Counted from the first letter of the stretch, positions 1 through 6,346 are shown. The stretch is DNA of 10,175 nt from Candidatus Levyibacteriota bacterium (GCA_003173915.1 PPGL01000082.1:1-10175); one strand, 5' to 3'. Translations and numbers: made by a program. The notes: generated by a model from the letters alone, not told the origin.

Positions 1-543
1 TCCAGCGCCAATAACTACAGAAACTGCATCGGCAGCATCTGTAACAGAAACACCTGTTGTCGGGCTATTTTGGGCCCTCGCATCAATGCCTGCTGCGTGA
101 TTCCATCCACGAAACCAAAGAGATGCATAGAGTCTTTTGGGTGCAACTGTTTTACAATATGTTTCCCAATCTCTTTTCCCAAGTGGATGAATAGACATAT
201 TAATAATGTTTGCGCCTTCTTTTTGTACTGCTTCTTGGGAAAGTTTTATGTCTTGCCACATGCGCTCTCTGAGATCGTGCAGAGACGTTGTCACTGGTAG
301 TGCAGTTTCGAGGAGATTAAATCCATTATCAAGTCCTTGTTCGCCAAGATCGGTACTTAATACACCAATATTTACTCCTTTTCTGGCATCACTTTCATGA
401 AACGATTGAAATGTATTTCTTTTTGTTGCTGCCTTTTTCAGCTCGTCAAAATATGCCTGAGATACAAGATGCGGCAATCCAGTTTTATTGTCTGCAATAG
501 TTTTTTCAAGTTCTGCACCGTAAGTCGTTACTGCTTTTTTCAT
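1..543 (-). CDS. Glutamate-cysteine ligase-like (GCS2-type) protein, N-terminal 181 residues, partial
   Basis: The reading frame opens with ATG at 543 and runs off the left edge, so the C-terminal part is missing. I tentatively place it with the GCS2-type glutamate-cysteine ligase/carboxylate-amine ligase family, which joins glutamate to an amine substrate using ATP. The hints are an early acidic strand (YGAELEKTIAD, residues 8-18), a GFNLLETALPV stretch (74-84) followed by a helix and SIHPL (117-121), and NHAAGIDARAQNSP (148-161) before a VTDAADAV helix. These resemble the family's layout of a Glu-rich first strand, NLE-type strand, HPL loop and substrate-binding His segment. No motif is decisive. 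The gene starts 2 nt after the stop of the 892-residue gene, so the two are almost certainly cotranscribed and probably translationally coupled. An AAGGAA element lies 6 nt before the ATG. The protein could be another ATP-grasp-like or glutamine-synthetase-fold ligase. Confidence 0.5.
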   Translation of the reverse strand, partial: MKKAVTTYGAELEKTIADNKTGLPHLVSQAYFDELKKAATKRNTFQSFHESDARKGVNIGVLSTDLGEQGLDNGFNLLETALPVTTSLHDLRERMWQDIKLSQEAVQKEGANIINMSIHPLGKRDWETYCKTVAPKRLYASLWFRGWNHAAGIDARAQNSPTTGVSVTDAADAVSVVIGAG

Positions 544-545
544 AC

Positions 546-3224
546 TTAATTCCTTGCTCCTCTTCTTGTACCACCTGCAGCAAAGGTTTCCAGCAAGAAT
601 TTATTATACTCAGCTGCGGCTGTTTGTGGATCTGGATCAATATCTCGAAGGAGAGTATGTATATCGCTAGCAACCTCAGATAATTTAAAAATTTTTGAAT
701 TCTGTTCCTCAAGCATTGCCTGTGTGGCTGTACGGGCAACGTCATTGATAATTGCATCAGTCCATTTGCTAAAATTTTGGGCTCTGTTTTCTTCTTCGTT
801 TTCTAGGTGGGGTATATCATCCGATCTTTCTACCAATGGACCATCGTATTTTAATACTGATCGTAGAGATTCTTTCATCTGTCGTCTGAGTATTGCAAGA
901 CGTGCTTTAACTTCTTCAATATTTCCCTGTCCACCTTGAGCTTCTATGGCTTCTATTTCATCATATTCTCTACGAATTGCTGTAGCAAATTGTCTAGACA
1001 TTTCTTGAGGAAGGGTAACTGTAGCACCTTCGGGTAATGATCCTGATCCTAATTGTTTGTTTACAAACTGTGTTGTTTTTTTAAGTCTGGCATATTTTGC
1101 TTCCGCTGCTTGGATAGCTTTACCATAACCTTCAAAATTTAACGGGGTAAATGTAGGGTACACAACGCTATCAACTCCTTCAGCAACATAATATGTTGGT
1201 ACTCCTGCTCCTACACGTATAACCGTTTCAAGGTGTGTTAATGGGTAAAACATACGTAGTACCAGTGGATCATTTGTTAATTGCTCTAAGAGTTCAAGAT
1301 TTCTTGTTCCATGTGCTTGGTTAATTTCTATTCTTTTGTTTACGCGATTTGTCCTATCTTGATCAAGTTGTATTTTTAATGCTTCAAGCTGTGGAATGTC
1401 CTCTTTAGCTGGTTTGTTTTTTGATAAGTCAGCTACCACTTTTGCCCATTCTACTAATGGATCATCTGAATGTTTTATAGTATCTGAAAGCGCCATATCA
1501 GAAAGAAATTGTCGTGCTGACGGGCTTTCTTTACATGCAATGTTAATTGCTTGAAAGAGTAGGGCAAATGGGGTTTTACCTTTTAAGGTTCCTCCTTGAG
1601 CTAACTCTAATACTTTTGCTGCAATAGTATCAACTGGTTGATTTGCAAGAAGAAGACGATTGTCGATCCACGCAAGAAAGCCATCGATTGTTGCATTTTC
1701 TGCAACCAGCTTGCGAAAAACTCCGAAGACTAATTCAGGGGTACCTTGATGATATATAACATGTCGAGAAACTGATGCAGGTTCCATAATGTTTGCTGGT
1801 GGCATTTTTTGTCCGGGATCAACATGGACCTGAGGATCCGCGAAAAAGAAAAAATGTAACATCGCATATGCTTCAGATGGGGTCATACCGAAAATATTAT
1901 CAGTGTAGCCTCCATTTCGAGTAGCATGTAATTTTCTATGGTGAGTGCCAAAATCATCCAATATTTTTTGTGCTCTTTCCCTTTTTCCATCAAATGAGCG
2001 AACTAGATCACGTGCGTATAACAACTGCATTCTCGTTGCAAAATCATGAGTTTCCCATGGAGTATCATTTTGGAATTCCAATGAATCAGCAAGTGTTGAA
2101 TGATATCGTTGAACATAACTTCGCAATAATTGTTGCGTTTGATCTCGTGCTGAAAGTACTTTTTCTTCATCCATGCCATTAATATGTATTGCTGCATTTG
2201 CCGCATTAAAGATAACTAATTTGGGAAGTTGCGTCGAAAAATGATAGTCTGTTTGTAGTTGGGCAACCATGTCTGCATCCAAGGAAATTCCGAGAAATTG
2301 TTCCCATGCGCTCTCTAAAATTTGCATTGCTTCTTGATGTGGGAGTAAATGAAGATCTGGTGCTACCTGTACTGTTTTTTCAGTATCGCCGTCCATAACT
2401 ACTTTTGTTTGTTTATCAGCAAGTTCGGGTTTTTTTTCTATCATCCTGTCCCAGGTCCAAGATTCTATTTCTTTTCTTTTAACTTCACGTGCTTTTTTTT
2501 GAGCTTCAGGATCCTTTAGCACAATTCTTTCTGCTGCACGGTCAAACAGCTCGTGGTTAATTGCCCAAACACTGTATCCTTGTGATGCTTCTTGGATTCT
2601 TTCTAATGTTTTAAGCCCGGAAACAATATATGCAGGTGTACGGGCATTAACAACTTCTTCTCCACCCATTCCAATTCGAATTTGTGTTTGCTCTATTAAT
2701 TCAGGATTGTTAAACCAATCAATTGCTATTTCAACGCATGACAACAAATCTCGTTGATATATATTTGATATATCTTCACTTGTTAAAACAAGAGCTCGTA
2801 CGAGTTCGGGTAACAAATAACCCATTCTATTCAAATGCTTTTGTGCTTCTGTTTGTCCTAATGTGCGGGTGCTATCGGTGATTAATTTCGTTGTTTCTGC
2901 ATGCAATTCTGCCAAAAATGTAGAATTTTCGGTTGCTGGATAAGTTTCTCCCCATTCATTAAATAATCTGACTTGTTGTTGCTTTTCTGGGTTGAATCCG
3001 TCACGCTGAAATACAGTTTGCCAGATTGTTTCAGAAAGAGCTTCTTCAACAGTTTTAGAAAAAGCTTTTTCAAGATCTTTACGAAGAACTGGAGTTTTAC
3101 GATTTTTTTCTCGTTCAGGAGTTGGTACAGTTTCCCTTCTTGCAGGATTTTTTGCACCAGAAATACCATCCTGTCTCTGAGAAGGTACTCTTTGTCCGTC
3201 TAGTCTTTCTGATACTGCTCCCAT
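546..3224 (-). CDS. Large hypothetical cytoplasmic protein, 892 residues
   Basis: I do not recognise this protein. It has no signal peptide and no clear membrane segment. The first 50 residues are rich in Arg, Lys, Gln and Glu and look disordered. The rest is mostly amphipathic helix, with likely coiled-coil stretches around residues 600-640, 745-790 and 835-860. A conspicuous HFFFF run sits at 457-461, followed by a His/Pro-rich segment (466-492). The tail is Gly/Arg-rich (GGTRRGARN). The start is the first ATG after an in-frame TAG 36 nt upstream; no other start codon lies between them. It is unusual that an intrinsic terminator hairpin and its U-run end only 7 nt before this ATG. A perfect AGGAGG lies on the far side of that hairpin (3257-3262). 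Expression should therefore depend on readthrough of the attenuator cassette at 3232-3332. It shares an operon with the GCS2-like gene. The function is unknown. Confidence 0.85.
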   Translation of the reverse strand: MGAVSERLDGQRVPSQRQDGISGAKNPARRETVPTPEREKNRKTPVLRKDLEKAFSKTVEEALSETIWQTVFQRDGFNPEKQQQVRLFNEWGETYPATENSTFLAELHAETTKLITDSTRTLGQTEAQKHLNRMGYLLPELVRALVLTSEDISNIYQRDLLSCVEIAIDWFNNPELIEQTQIRIGMGGEEVVNARTPAYIVSGLKTLERIQEASQGYSVWAINHELFDRAAERIVLKDPEAQKKAREVKRKEIESWTWDRMIEKKPELADKQTKVVMDGDTEKTVQVAPDLHLLPHQEAMQILESAWEQFLGISLDADMVAQLQTDYHFSTQLPKLVIFNAANAAIHINGMDEEKVLSARDQTQQLLRSYVQRYHSTLADSLEFQNDTPWETHDFATRMQLLYARDLVRSFDGKRERAQKILDDFGTHHRKLHATRNGGYTDNIFGMTPSEAYAMLHFFFFADPQVHVDPGQKMPPANIMEPASVSRHVIYHQGTPELVFGVFRKLVAENATIDGFLAWIDNRLLLANQPVDTIAAKVLELAQGGTLKGKTPFALLFQAINIACKESPSARQFLSDMALSDTIKHSDDPLVEWAKVVADLSKNKPAKEDIPQLEALKIQLDQDRTNRVNKRIEINQAHGTRNLELLEQLTNDPLVLRMFYPLTHLETVIRVGAGVPTYYVAEGVDSVVYPTFTPLNFEGYGKAIQAAEAKYARLKKTTQFVNKQLGSGSLPEGATVTLPQEMSRQFATAIRREYDEIEAIEAQGGQGNIEEVKARLAILRRQMKESLRSVLKYDGPLVERSDDIPHLENEEENRAQNFSKWTDAIINDVARTATQAMLEEQNSKIFKLSEVASDIHTLLRDIDPDPQTAAAEYNKFLLETFAAGGTRRGARN

Positions 3225-3271
3225 AAATAATAAAAAAACCCGCCTAGTTGGCGGGTCCTCCTAATTTGCAT
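3200..3271 (-). CDS. Possible 23-codon ORF overlapping the terminator and the start of the 892-residue gene
   Basis: An ATG at 3271 follows a GGAGGA element (3278-3283) with 6-nt spacing, the best Shine-Dalgarno arrangement in the window. The ORF begins MQIRRTRQ, reads through the terminator hairpin, crosses the start codon of the large gene in another frame and ends in TAG at 3200. A ribosome on it would melt the terminator and could feed reinitiation at the nearby ATG. The second cassette has an ATG at the equivalent place (4542, MQPYRR..., 15 codons) but without a good SD. It may be chance, because the ATGCAA is also part of a conserved stem. Confidence 0.25.
   Translation of the reverse strand: MQIRRTRQLGGFFYYLWEQYQKD
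3232..3256 (-). terminator. Intrinsic terminator of attenuator 1, directly before the 892-residue gene
   Basis: On the minus-strand RNA the arms ACCCGCC and GGCGGGT (7 bp) enclose the loop AACTA and are followed by a run of U; the plus strand shows seven A at 3232-3238. It lies about 150 nt after the stop of the M15 gene but only 7 nt before the next start codon. It therefore acts as a leader terminator rather than simply an operon end, although it would also stop readthrough from upstream. Confidence 0.85.
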
Positions 3272-3319
3272 TATGAGTCCTCCGCCGTTAGGCGTTCATA
3301 AGGACTACAATAAGTGCAA
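3257..3319 (-). promoter_or_regulatory. Attenuator 1: nested leader hairpin with alternative antiterminator pairing
   Basis: The RNA can fold into a long nested hairpin with three tiers. The outer tier is TTGCA (3315-3319) with TGCAA (3266-3270). The middle tier is AGTCCT (3301-3306) with AGGACT (3276-3281). The core is CGCC (3291-3294) with GGCG (3283-3286), closed by UAAC, which contains the leader ORF's stop codon. The GGCGG strand (3282-3286) can instead pair with the CCGCC arm of the terminator (3250-3255), which would be an antiterminator. This gives the 1:2, 2:3, 3:4 logic of translation-controlled attenuation. A ribosome halted inside the ORF covers strand 1, frees strand 2 for pairing with strand 3, and allows readthrough into the 892-residue gene. 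Pairings were read by eye; energies were not computed. Confidence 0.65.
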
Positions 3320-3332
3320 TTTGCTTTACCAT
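3288..3332 (-). CDS. Leader peptide 1, 14 residues (MVKQIALIVVLMNA)
   Basis: This 14-codon ORF starts 7 nt behind the -10 box, so the transcript should begin at or within a base or two of the ATG, making it leaderless. The peptide is MVKQIALIVVLMNA, with a run of Ile, Ala, Leu and Val in the middle. Its GCC-TAA end forms the 5' arm and loop of the GC-rich hairpin. It shares the MVK start, the hydrophobic centre and the Ala-stop end with leader peptide 2 at 4562-4609. At 14 residues it is too short for a membrane toxin, so a cis-acting leader peptide is the better reading. No database search was possible. Confidence 0.6.
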   Translation of the reverse strand: MVKQIALIVVLMNA

Positions 3333-3339
3333 ATTAGCT

Positions 3340-3369
3340 ATTCTATCAAAATGGATATATGAAAGTCAA
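3340..3369 (-). promoter_or_regulatory. Promoter of the leader 1/892-residue gene operon
   Basis: TTGACT (3364-3369) and TAGAAT (3340-3345) are separated by 18 bp on the minus strand. The expected start site is at about 3332-3334, on or just before the leader ORF's ATG. The hexamers and spacer length match those of the promoter at 4619-4648, and both have TTT directly after the -35 box. Confidence 0.75.
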
Positions 3370-3404
3370 CAAAGGGGAGTGATAGCTATGAAAATATAGC
3401 AGTA

Positions 3405-4421
3405 CTAGTGATAAGAAAAATTTGTATAATACTCGCTCGGATCGTATGGAATAATTTCCCCTGTTTCTTGGTTAAATCCTTTAATTGGTCCATACGTTGT
3501 TGGATATGTTGTGTGCTCTTTGGCAGTTATTGAGGCGAGCACATCCCCTTCTGAAACATGCCAGTCCTCTCCCGGATACACGAGAAATCCTGCCATTTCT
3601 GCAACTTGTCTAAATAATTGTCTTGTTTCCCATTGCTCTTGTGTAACATATGGACAATCAAGAGCGACAAATGCTCCAAGTGATAAATATTTGTGGCCTA
3701 AATCTAGCTCGGTTCCATCAGTTGTACGAAGCGTATAATCTATTGCGGCACCACTTTTATGTCCAGCAAGCCATGGTGAAATGGCAACCATGCTTCGAGC
3801 TTCTGCCCGTAATGTTTCCTCGTCAACATTTTCTCCTGCCTTGTTATGGCTTGCTCGGAAAATGTTCATTACCGACTGAAATAATCCCTCTTGCACTCCT
3901 TCTGGTCGAAATCCATCTTCAACATGTACTGCCAGTCCAATTGCGTTATATGCCTGAGCAAGTCGTACAAATCTTTTTGCAATTTCCTCTCTTGCCCAGT
4001 ATACACGAGGTTTTCCTGCCCATCCTTCACTTGCTGCTGCAGTGATTGGAATATCGCTAAATGTTGCTGTAACATCTTTTTCAGCAAGTGCTTCTTGAAG
4101 AGAGACCATTCTTTCTCCGCTTTCTACAATTACAGTGTCTCGAACGCCATCTTGTAGAGAAGTGAAATATTGTCCAAATGGTCCATCAAACTCCTGTGCG
4201 ACAATATCTCTTTGGCGTTGGGTAAGTGGTTTGTCTAAAAATCCGTGATCAGGAACGGTTAGTGTTGGAGGTTTCACTCCAAGAAAATTAGCAGCAGTAG
4301 CAAGTTTTGCTTGGAGTGTTCTAATTCTTTCTTGATCTGGCGAGACAAATCGTACTCCCAATTCTCGAGCAAAATCTGCATCTCTTCTTCTTAATGTTTC
4401 AGTGTTTAATTTTGTAGGCAT
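3405..4421 (-). CDS. M15-family (VanX/DdpX-like) zinc D-Ala-D-Ala dipeptidase
   Basis: The protein has 338 residues and all key motifs of the VanX/D-alanyl-D-alanine dipeptidase branch of peptidase family M15. These are EDGFRP (168-173, with the transition-state Arg172), GHKSGAAID (220-228, zinc ligands His221 and Asp228) and GEDWH (284-288, catalytic Glu285 and zinc ligand His288). The family cleaves D-Ala-D-Ala or related peptidoglycan peptides. The N-terminal 130 residues are extra compared with VanX (about 200 residues) and are not recognised. No signal peptide is visible, so a cytoplasmic role in recycling D-amino-acid peptides is likely. The start is ATG 4421, with a loose GAGAGGA about 14 nt upstream; an in-phase terminator cassette lies about 90 nt further up (4511-4609). 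No good terminator follows the stop; the next promoter begins 36 bp downstream. Resistance to glycopeptides should not be assumed. Confidence 0.8.
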   Translation of the reverse strand: MPTKLNTETLRRRDADFARELGVRFVSPDQERIRTLQAKLATAANFLGVKPPTLTVPDHGFLDKPLTQRQRDIVAQEFDGPFGQYFTSLQDGVRDTVIVESGERMVSLQEALAEKDVTATFSDIPITAAASEGWAGKPRVYWAREEIAKRFVRLAQAYNAIGLAVHVEDGFRPEGVQEGLFQSVMNIFRASHNKAGENVDEETLRAEARSMVAISPWLAGHKSGAAIDYTLRTTDGTELDLGHKYLSLGAFVALDCPYVTQEQWETRQLFRQVAEMAGFLVYPGEDWHVSEGDVLASITAKEHTTYPTTYGPIKGFNQETGEIIPYDPSEYYTNFSYH

Positions 4422-4510
4422 ATAAATTTTCCAAATCCTCTCTTATTTTTGTATCCTTTCATGTTTACTTAATAGTTCAAATTGTTGATTTTCACTATCT
4501 ACTTTTCCAC

Positions 4511-4532
4511 AAAAAAACCGCCTTTCGGCGGT
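4511..4532 (-). terminator. Intrinsic terminator of attenuator 2, upstream of the M15 gene
   Basis: The minus-strand RNA has ACCGCC and GGCGGT arms with a GAAA tetraloop and a run of U (seven A on the plus strand at 4511-4517). It lies roughly 90 nt before the M15 start codon and about 150 nt after the stop of the preceding gene. It has the same stem core and U-run as the terminator at 3232-3256. Confidence 0.85.
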
Positions 4533-4584
4533 AAGGTTGCATTACGCAATTACTTCCCGCCTTAGGCGTGAATAATAATTGCAA
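4533..4584 (-). promoter_or_regulatory. Attenuator 2: nested leader hairpin with alternative antiterminator pairing
   Basis: This has the same plan as attenuator 1 but with different bases. A perfect 7-bp stem GCAATTA (4576-4582)/TAATTGC (4546-4552) encloses the core CGCC (4565-4568)/GGCG (4558-4561), with the UAA stop codon as its loop. An alternative outer pair TTGCA (4580-4584)/TGCAA (4537-4541) matches the outer tier of attenuator 1. The GGCGGG strand (4556-4561) can instead pair with the CCGCC arm of the terminator (4527-4531). The enclosing stem is kept while its sequence has changed completely, which is the pattern expected of selected RNA structure. Read by eye, not folded computationally. 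Confidence 0.65.
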
Positions 4585-4609
4585 TAATTTGTGAAAAAGT
4601 TTTTACCAT
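4562..4609 (-). CDS. Leader peptide 2, 15 residues (MVKTFSQIIAIIIHA)
   Basis: A 15-codon ORF starts 9 nt behind a TAGAAT box, so the RNA should carry at most about 1-3 nt before the ATG. The peptide MVKTFSQIIAIIIHA has five Ile codons (all ATT) within six positions (8-13). Like leader 1 it starts MVK and ends in Ala-stop with GCC-TAA inside the core hairpin. The Ile run lies 1-2 codons upstream of the hairpin arm, where a stalled ribosome would mask it. The signal sensed could be charged tRNA-Ile, an antibiotic, or the nascent peptide itself. Confidence 0.65.
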   Translation of the reverse strand: MVKTFSQIIAIIIHA

Positions 4610-4618
4610 AATAAAGCC

Positions 4619-4648
4619 ATTCTAGCAAAGTGCATAAATTAAAGTCAA
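4619..4648 (-). promoter_or_regulatory. Promoter of the leader 2/M15 peptidase unit
   Basis: TTGACT (4643-4648) and TAGAAT (4619-4624) are 18 bp apart on the minus strand. The hexamers and spacing equal those at 3340-3369, suggesting duplication or a common regulatory design. The -35 box begins about 30 bp after the stop of the preceding gene. Confidence 0.75.
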
Positions 4649-4679
4649 TAAAGAAAAATAATAGTTGCGGAAAATAGGT

Positions 4680-5390
4680 TTATCCAGTCTGTGTTGCCGT
4701 AGAACGCTCGCCAGAAAGGGTAAAGTTGTTGCCATGTGTTTTTGCCATATCCCAGTAATTCATTCCTTTTTTCTGCTTGCCTGCCCCAGGGCCTCCTTTT
4801 TGCTTACCTTTCATTGTCGATAGCCATACATTTGCATTGTCAACTTTTTGTCGTGCATCACGAACAATGGCAATAATCCATGAGAAAAAGGTTTTGTGAT
4901 ACTTTCCTGGAGATACTACATTACCTCCTGTTGCCTCAACAACTTGCTTCTCAAGCGATGCTGATGCACCTGCAAGGCTTTTTACTTCCATAATAAGGTT
5001 TTGGATTTCTTCGCGAAGCTTTTGCGTTTCGTGTTGTGTTTGTTTTTCATGACTATGAAGTATCTCTCCAACATAATCTATTGCCGGACGGATATTTTCT
5101 GCTTTTTTCTGCATCTGCTTTTGCTGTTCTTGTTGGGCTGCTTGTGCTTTTGCCTGTGCTTTTAAATCGACTTCTTGGCCTGGATGAAGATCGCCGCTGT
5201 GTGATTTTGGCATCAGGTTGAATTCTCCTCCAAAAATTTGTTTTGCTGCTTCTCCAACTCCTGCTTTTGCCTGGTCTGCAACTTGTGTGGTAATGCCCTT
5301 GCCAATATCTTCAAATGCCTCAAAAGGATTAGAATATGAGGATTTTAGTTGGGGTTTTTTCTTTTTCTTTTTGTCGTCAGTATTCCACAT
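4680..5390 (-). CDS. Lys/Gln-rich hypothetical protein cotranscribed with trigger factor
   Basis: A 236-residue protein without signal peptide or clear membrane anchor. It has a Lys run (7-12), an Ala/Gln/Lys-rich probable coiled coil (about 75-100), a second helix-rich part (115-155), a conserved-looking core GKYHKTFFSWIIAIVRDARQ (162-181), a Gly/Lys/Pro linker (194-209) and a C-terminal segment YWDMAKTHGNNFTLSGERS (212-230). I associate this arrangement with uncharacterised Patescibacteria proteins, particularly Microgenomates (a DUF5660-like family from memory, not verified). It starts 12 nt after the trigger factor stop without a Shine-Dalgarno, which suggests translational coupling. The high Lys content could mean RNA or ribosome contact, which would fit its chaperone neighbour, but this is inference. 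Confidence 0.75.
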   Translation of the reverse strand: MWNTDDKKKKKKPQLKSSYSNPFEAFEDIGKGITTQVADQAKAGVGEAAKQIFGGEFNLMPKSHSGDLHPGQEVDLKAQAKAQAAQQEQQKQMQKKAENIRPAIDYVGEILHSHEKQTQHETQKLREEIQNLIMEVKSLAGASASLEKQVVEATGGNVVSPGKYHKTFFSWIIAIVRDARQKVDNANVWLSTMKGKQKGGPGAGKQKKGMNYWDMAKTHGNNFTLSGERSTATQTG

Positions 5391-5402
5391 ACTGTGGGTT
5401 TA

Positions 5403-6245
5403 TCACAGGTTTTTTAAGAAATCAAGCGTTTTCTGTTGGCGTAAGATATTAGCAAGAAGGTAGACATTATCTTGCAATTGTTTTCTTTCCTGATCGTCCT
5501 TTGCTTTTTCTAATGCTTCATCAATTTCTTTTGGCTCAATGGTAATTTTTTCTTCTTCTGCAATTTTTTGCAGTGCAAACTCTACTTTAATATCATTTTC
5601 TGCTTTTTTGCGATATTCTTCTCGCAGTACGTCAACAGTTTTTCCAGTTGATGCAAGATATTGGTCAAGAGAAAGTCCAAGAGACTTAATTTCATTTAAA
5701 AGTTGAGAAAGCAGTCTATCTACTTCCCCTTCTGTTAAAACTCCTGGAATCGTTGCACTAACTGAGGACATAAGCGTTGCCATAATGTCATCAAAATTTG
5801 GCTGTTGTGGTTTTTTGCCTGGAATAACAATTTTGCTTTTTGCTGTTATTTTCTGTATTGCTTCTTTATAGTTGTTAAGTTTGATTTCCGGGACTTCACA
5901 CGTTGTTGCACTAAATTGCCAATCCTTTCCCTCATCAAGAGAGTCAACGTGAATTTTTGGATTTATAATTGGATTTAGCTTGTGTTCTTTAACAGCTTCC
6001 ATGTATGCTTGTGGGAGAACTTTTTTGAGAATTTCTTCTCGTACTTTTTCGCCGTCAAGACTTTTCTCAACCATTGCTCGTGGTGCTTTTCCTTGTCTAA
6101 ATCCTGGAAGCGTTGTATTTTTTACAGCAGATTCGATTACTTCCTCTCGTGCGGTAGTCACTTTTTCTGAAGGAATGGTGACAGTCAGAATAATTGAGCC
6201 GTCTGCTTCTTTTTTAATTGTAGATAGTGTTTTTTTATCTGCCAT
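5403..6245 (-). CDS. tig: Trigger factor without PPIase domain
   Basis: A 280-residue protein. Its N-terminal part is the trigger factor ribosome-binding domain, with the signature GFRQGKAP (48-55), preceded by a beta strand (SIILTVTIPSEKV) and followed by the EEILKKVLPQAYMEAV helix. This loop docks on ribosomal protein uL23 beside the exit tunnel so the chaperone can hold nascent chains. The FKBP-type PPIase domain of the usual ~430-residue protein is absent. After a linker (about 125-155) the sequence goes straight into the helical C-terminal substrate-binding arms (165-280). Such shortened forms occur in reduced genomes. The start at 6245 follows an extended -10 box by 10 nt with no Shine-Dalgarno, so the message is probably almost leaderless. 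It is first in a two-gene unit with the Lys-rich protein. Confidence 0.9.
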   Translation of the reverse strand: MADKKTLSTIKKEADGSIILTVTIPSEKVTTAREEVIESAVKNTTLPGFRQGKAPRAMVEKSLDGEKVREEILKKVLPQAYMEAVKEHKLNPIINPKIHVDSLDEGKDWQFSATTCEVPEIKLNNYKEAIQKITAKSKIVIPGKKPQQPNFDDIMATLMSSVSATIPGVLTEGEVDRLLSQLLNEIKSLGLSLDQYLASTGKTVDVLREEYRKKAENDIKVEFALQKIAEEEKITIEPKEIDEALEKAKDDQERKQLQDNVYLLANILRQQKTLDFLKNL

Positions 6246-6255
6246 AGATTATGAG

Positions 6256-6264
6256 ATTATATCA
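6256..6264 (-). promoter_or_regulatory. Extended -10 promoter of tig
   Basis: The minus strand reads TGATATAAT, a perfect TATAAT with the TGN extension. The -35 region is weak, as is usual for extended -10 promoters. The distance to the tig ATG is 10 nt, predicting a 5' leader of only about 2-4 nt. It diverges from the tRNA-Leu promoter 50 bp away. Confidence 0.65.
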
Positions 6265-6310
6265 GATATATGAAGGTAATGCTACTAAGGAGAACCTATA
6301 TATAAGTAGA

Positions 6311-6338
6311 TTACTTTTGAGGACAAATTAGATATAAT
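6311..6338 (+). promoter_or_regulatory. Promoter of tRNA-Leu(UAG)
   Basis: TATAAT (6333-6338) lies 8 nt before the mature tRNA 5' end. A TTACTT element (6311-6316) sits 16 bp upstream. The primary transcript would carry almost no 5' extension. Confidence 0.65.
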
Positions 6339-6346
6339 AGGAAGAC

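Noticed and set aside
3232..3332. Known metabolite riboswitch or T-box
   Set aside because: No T-box sequence (TGGNACC) or other aptamer consensus that I know is present; the leader is filled by the ORF and its hairpins.
3382..3400. Hairpin GCTAT/ATAGC after the M15 gene as a terminator
   Set aside because: Only 5 bp, AT-rich, and not followed by a U-run.
4403..4460. Small ORF beginning MKGYKNK before the M15 gene
   Set aside because: No ribosome site or promoter of its own, out of frame with the gene it overlaps, and no counterpart in the other cassette.
3288..4609. Leader ORFs as small membrane toxins of a type I toxin-antitoxin pair
   Set aside because: At 14-15 residues they are shorter than a membrane span, and they sit inside attenuator structures; no antisense RNA promoter was seen.
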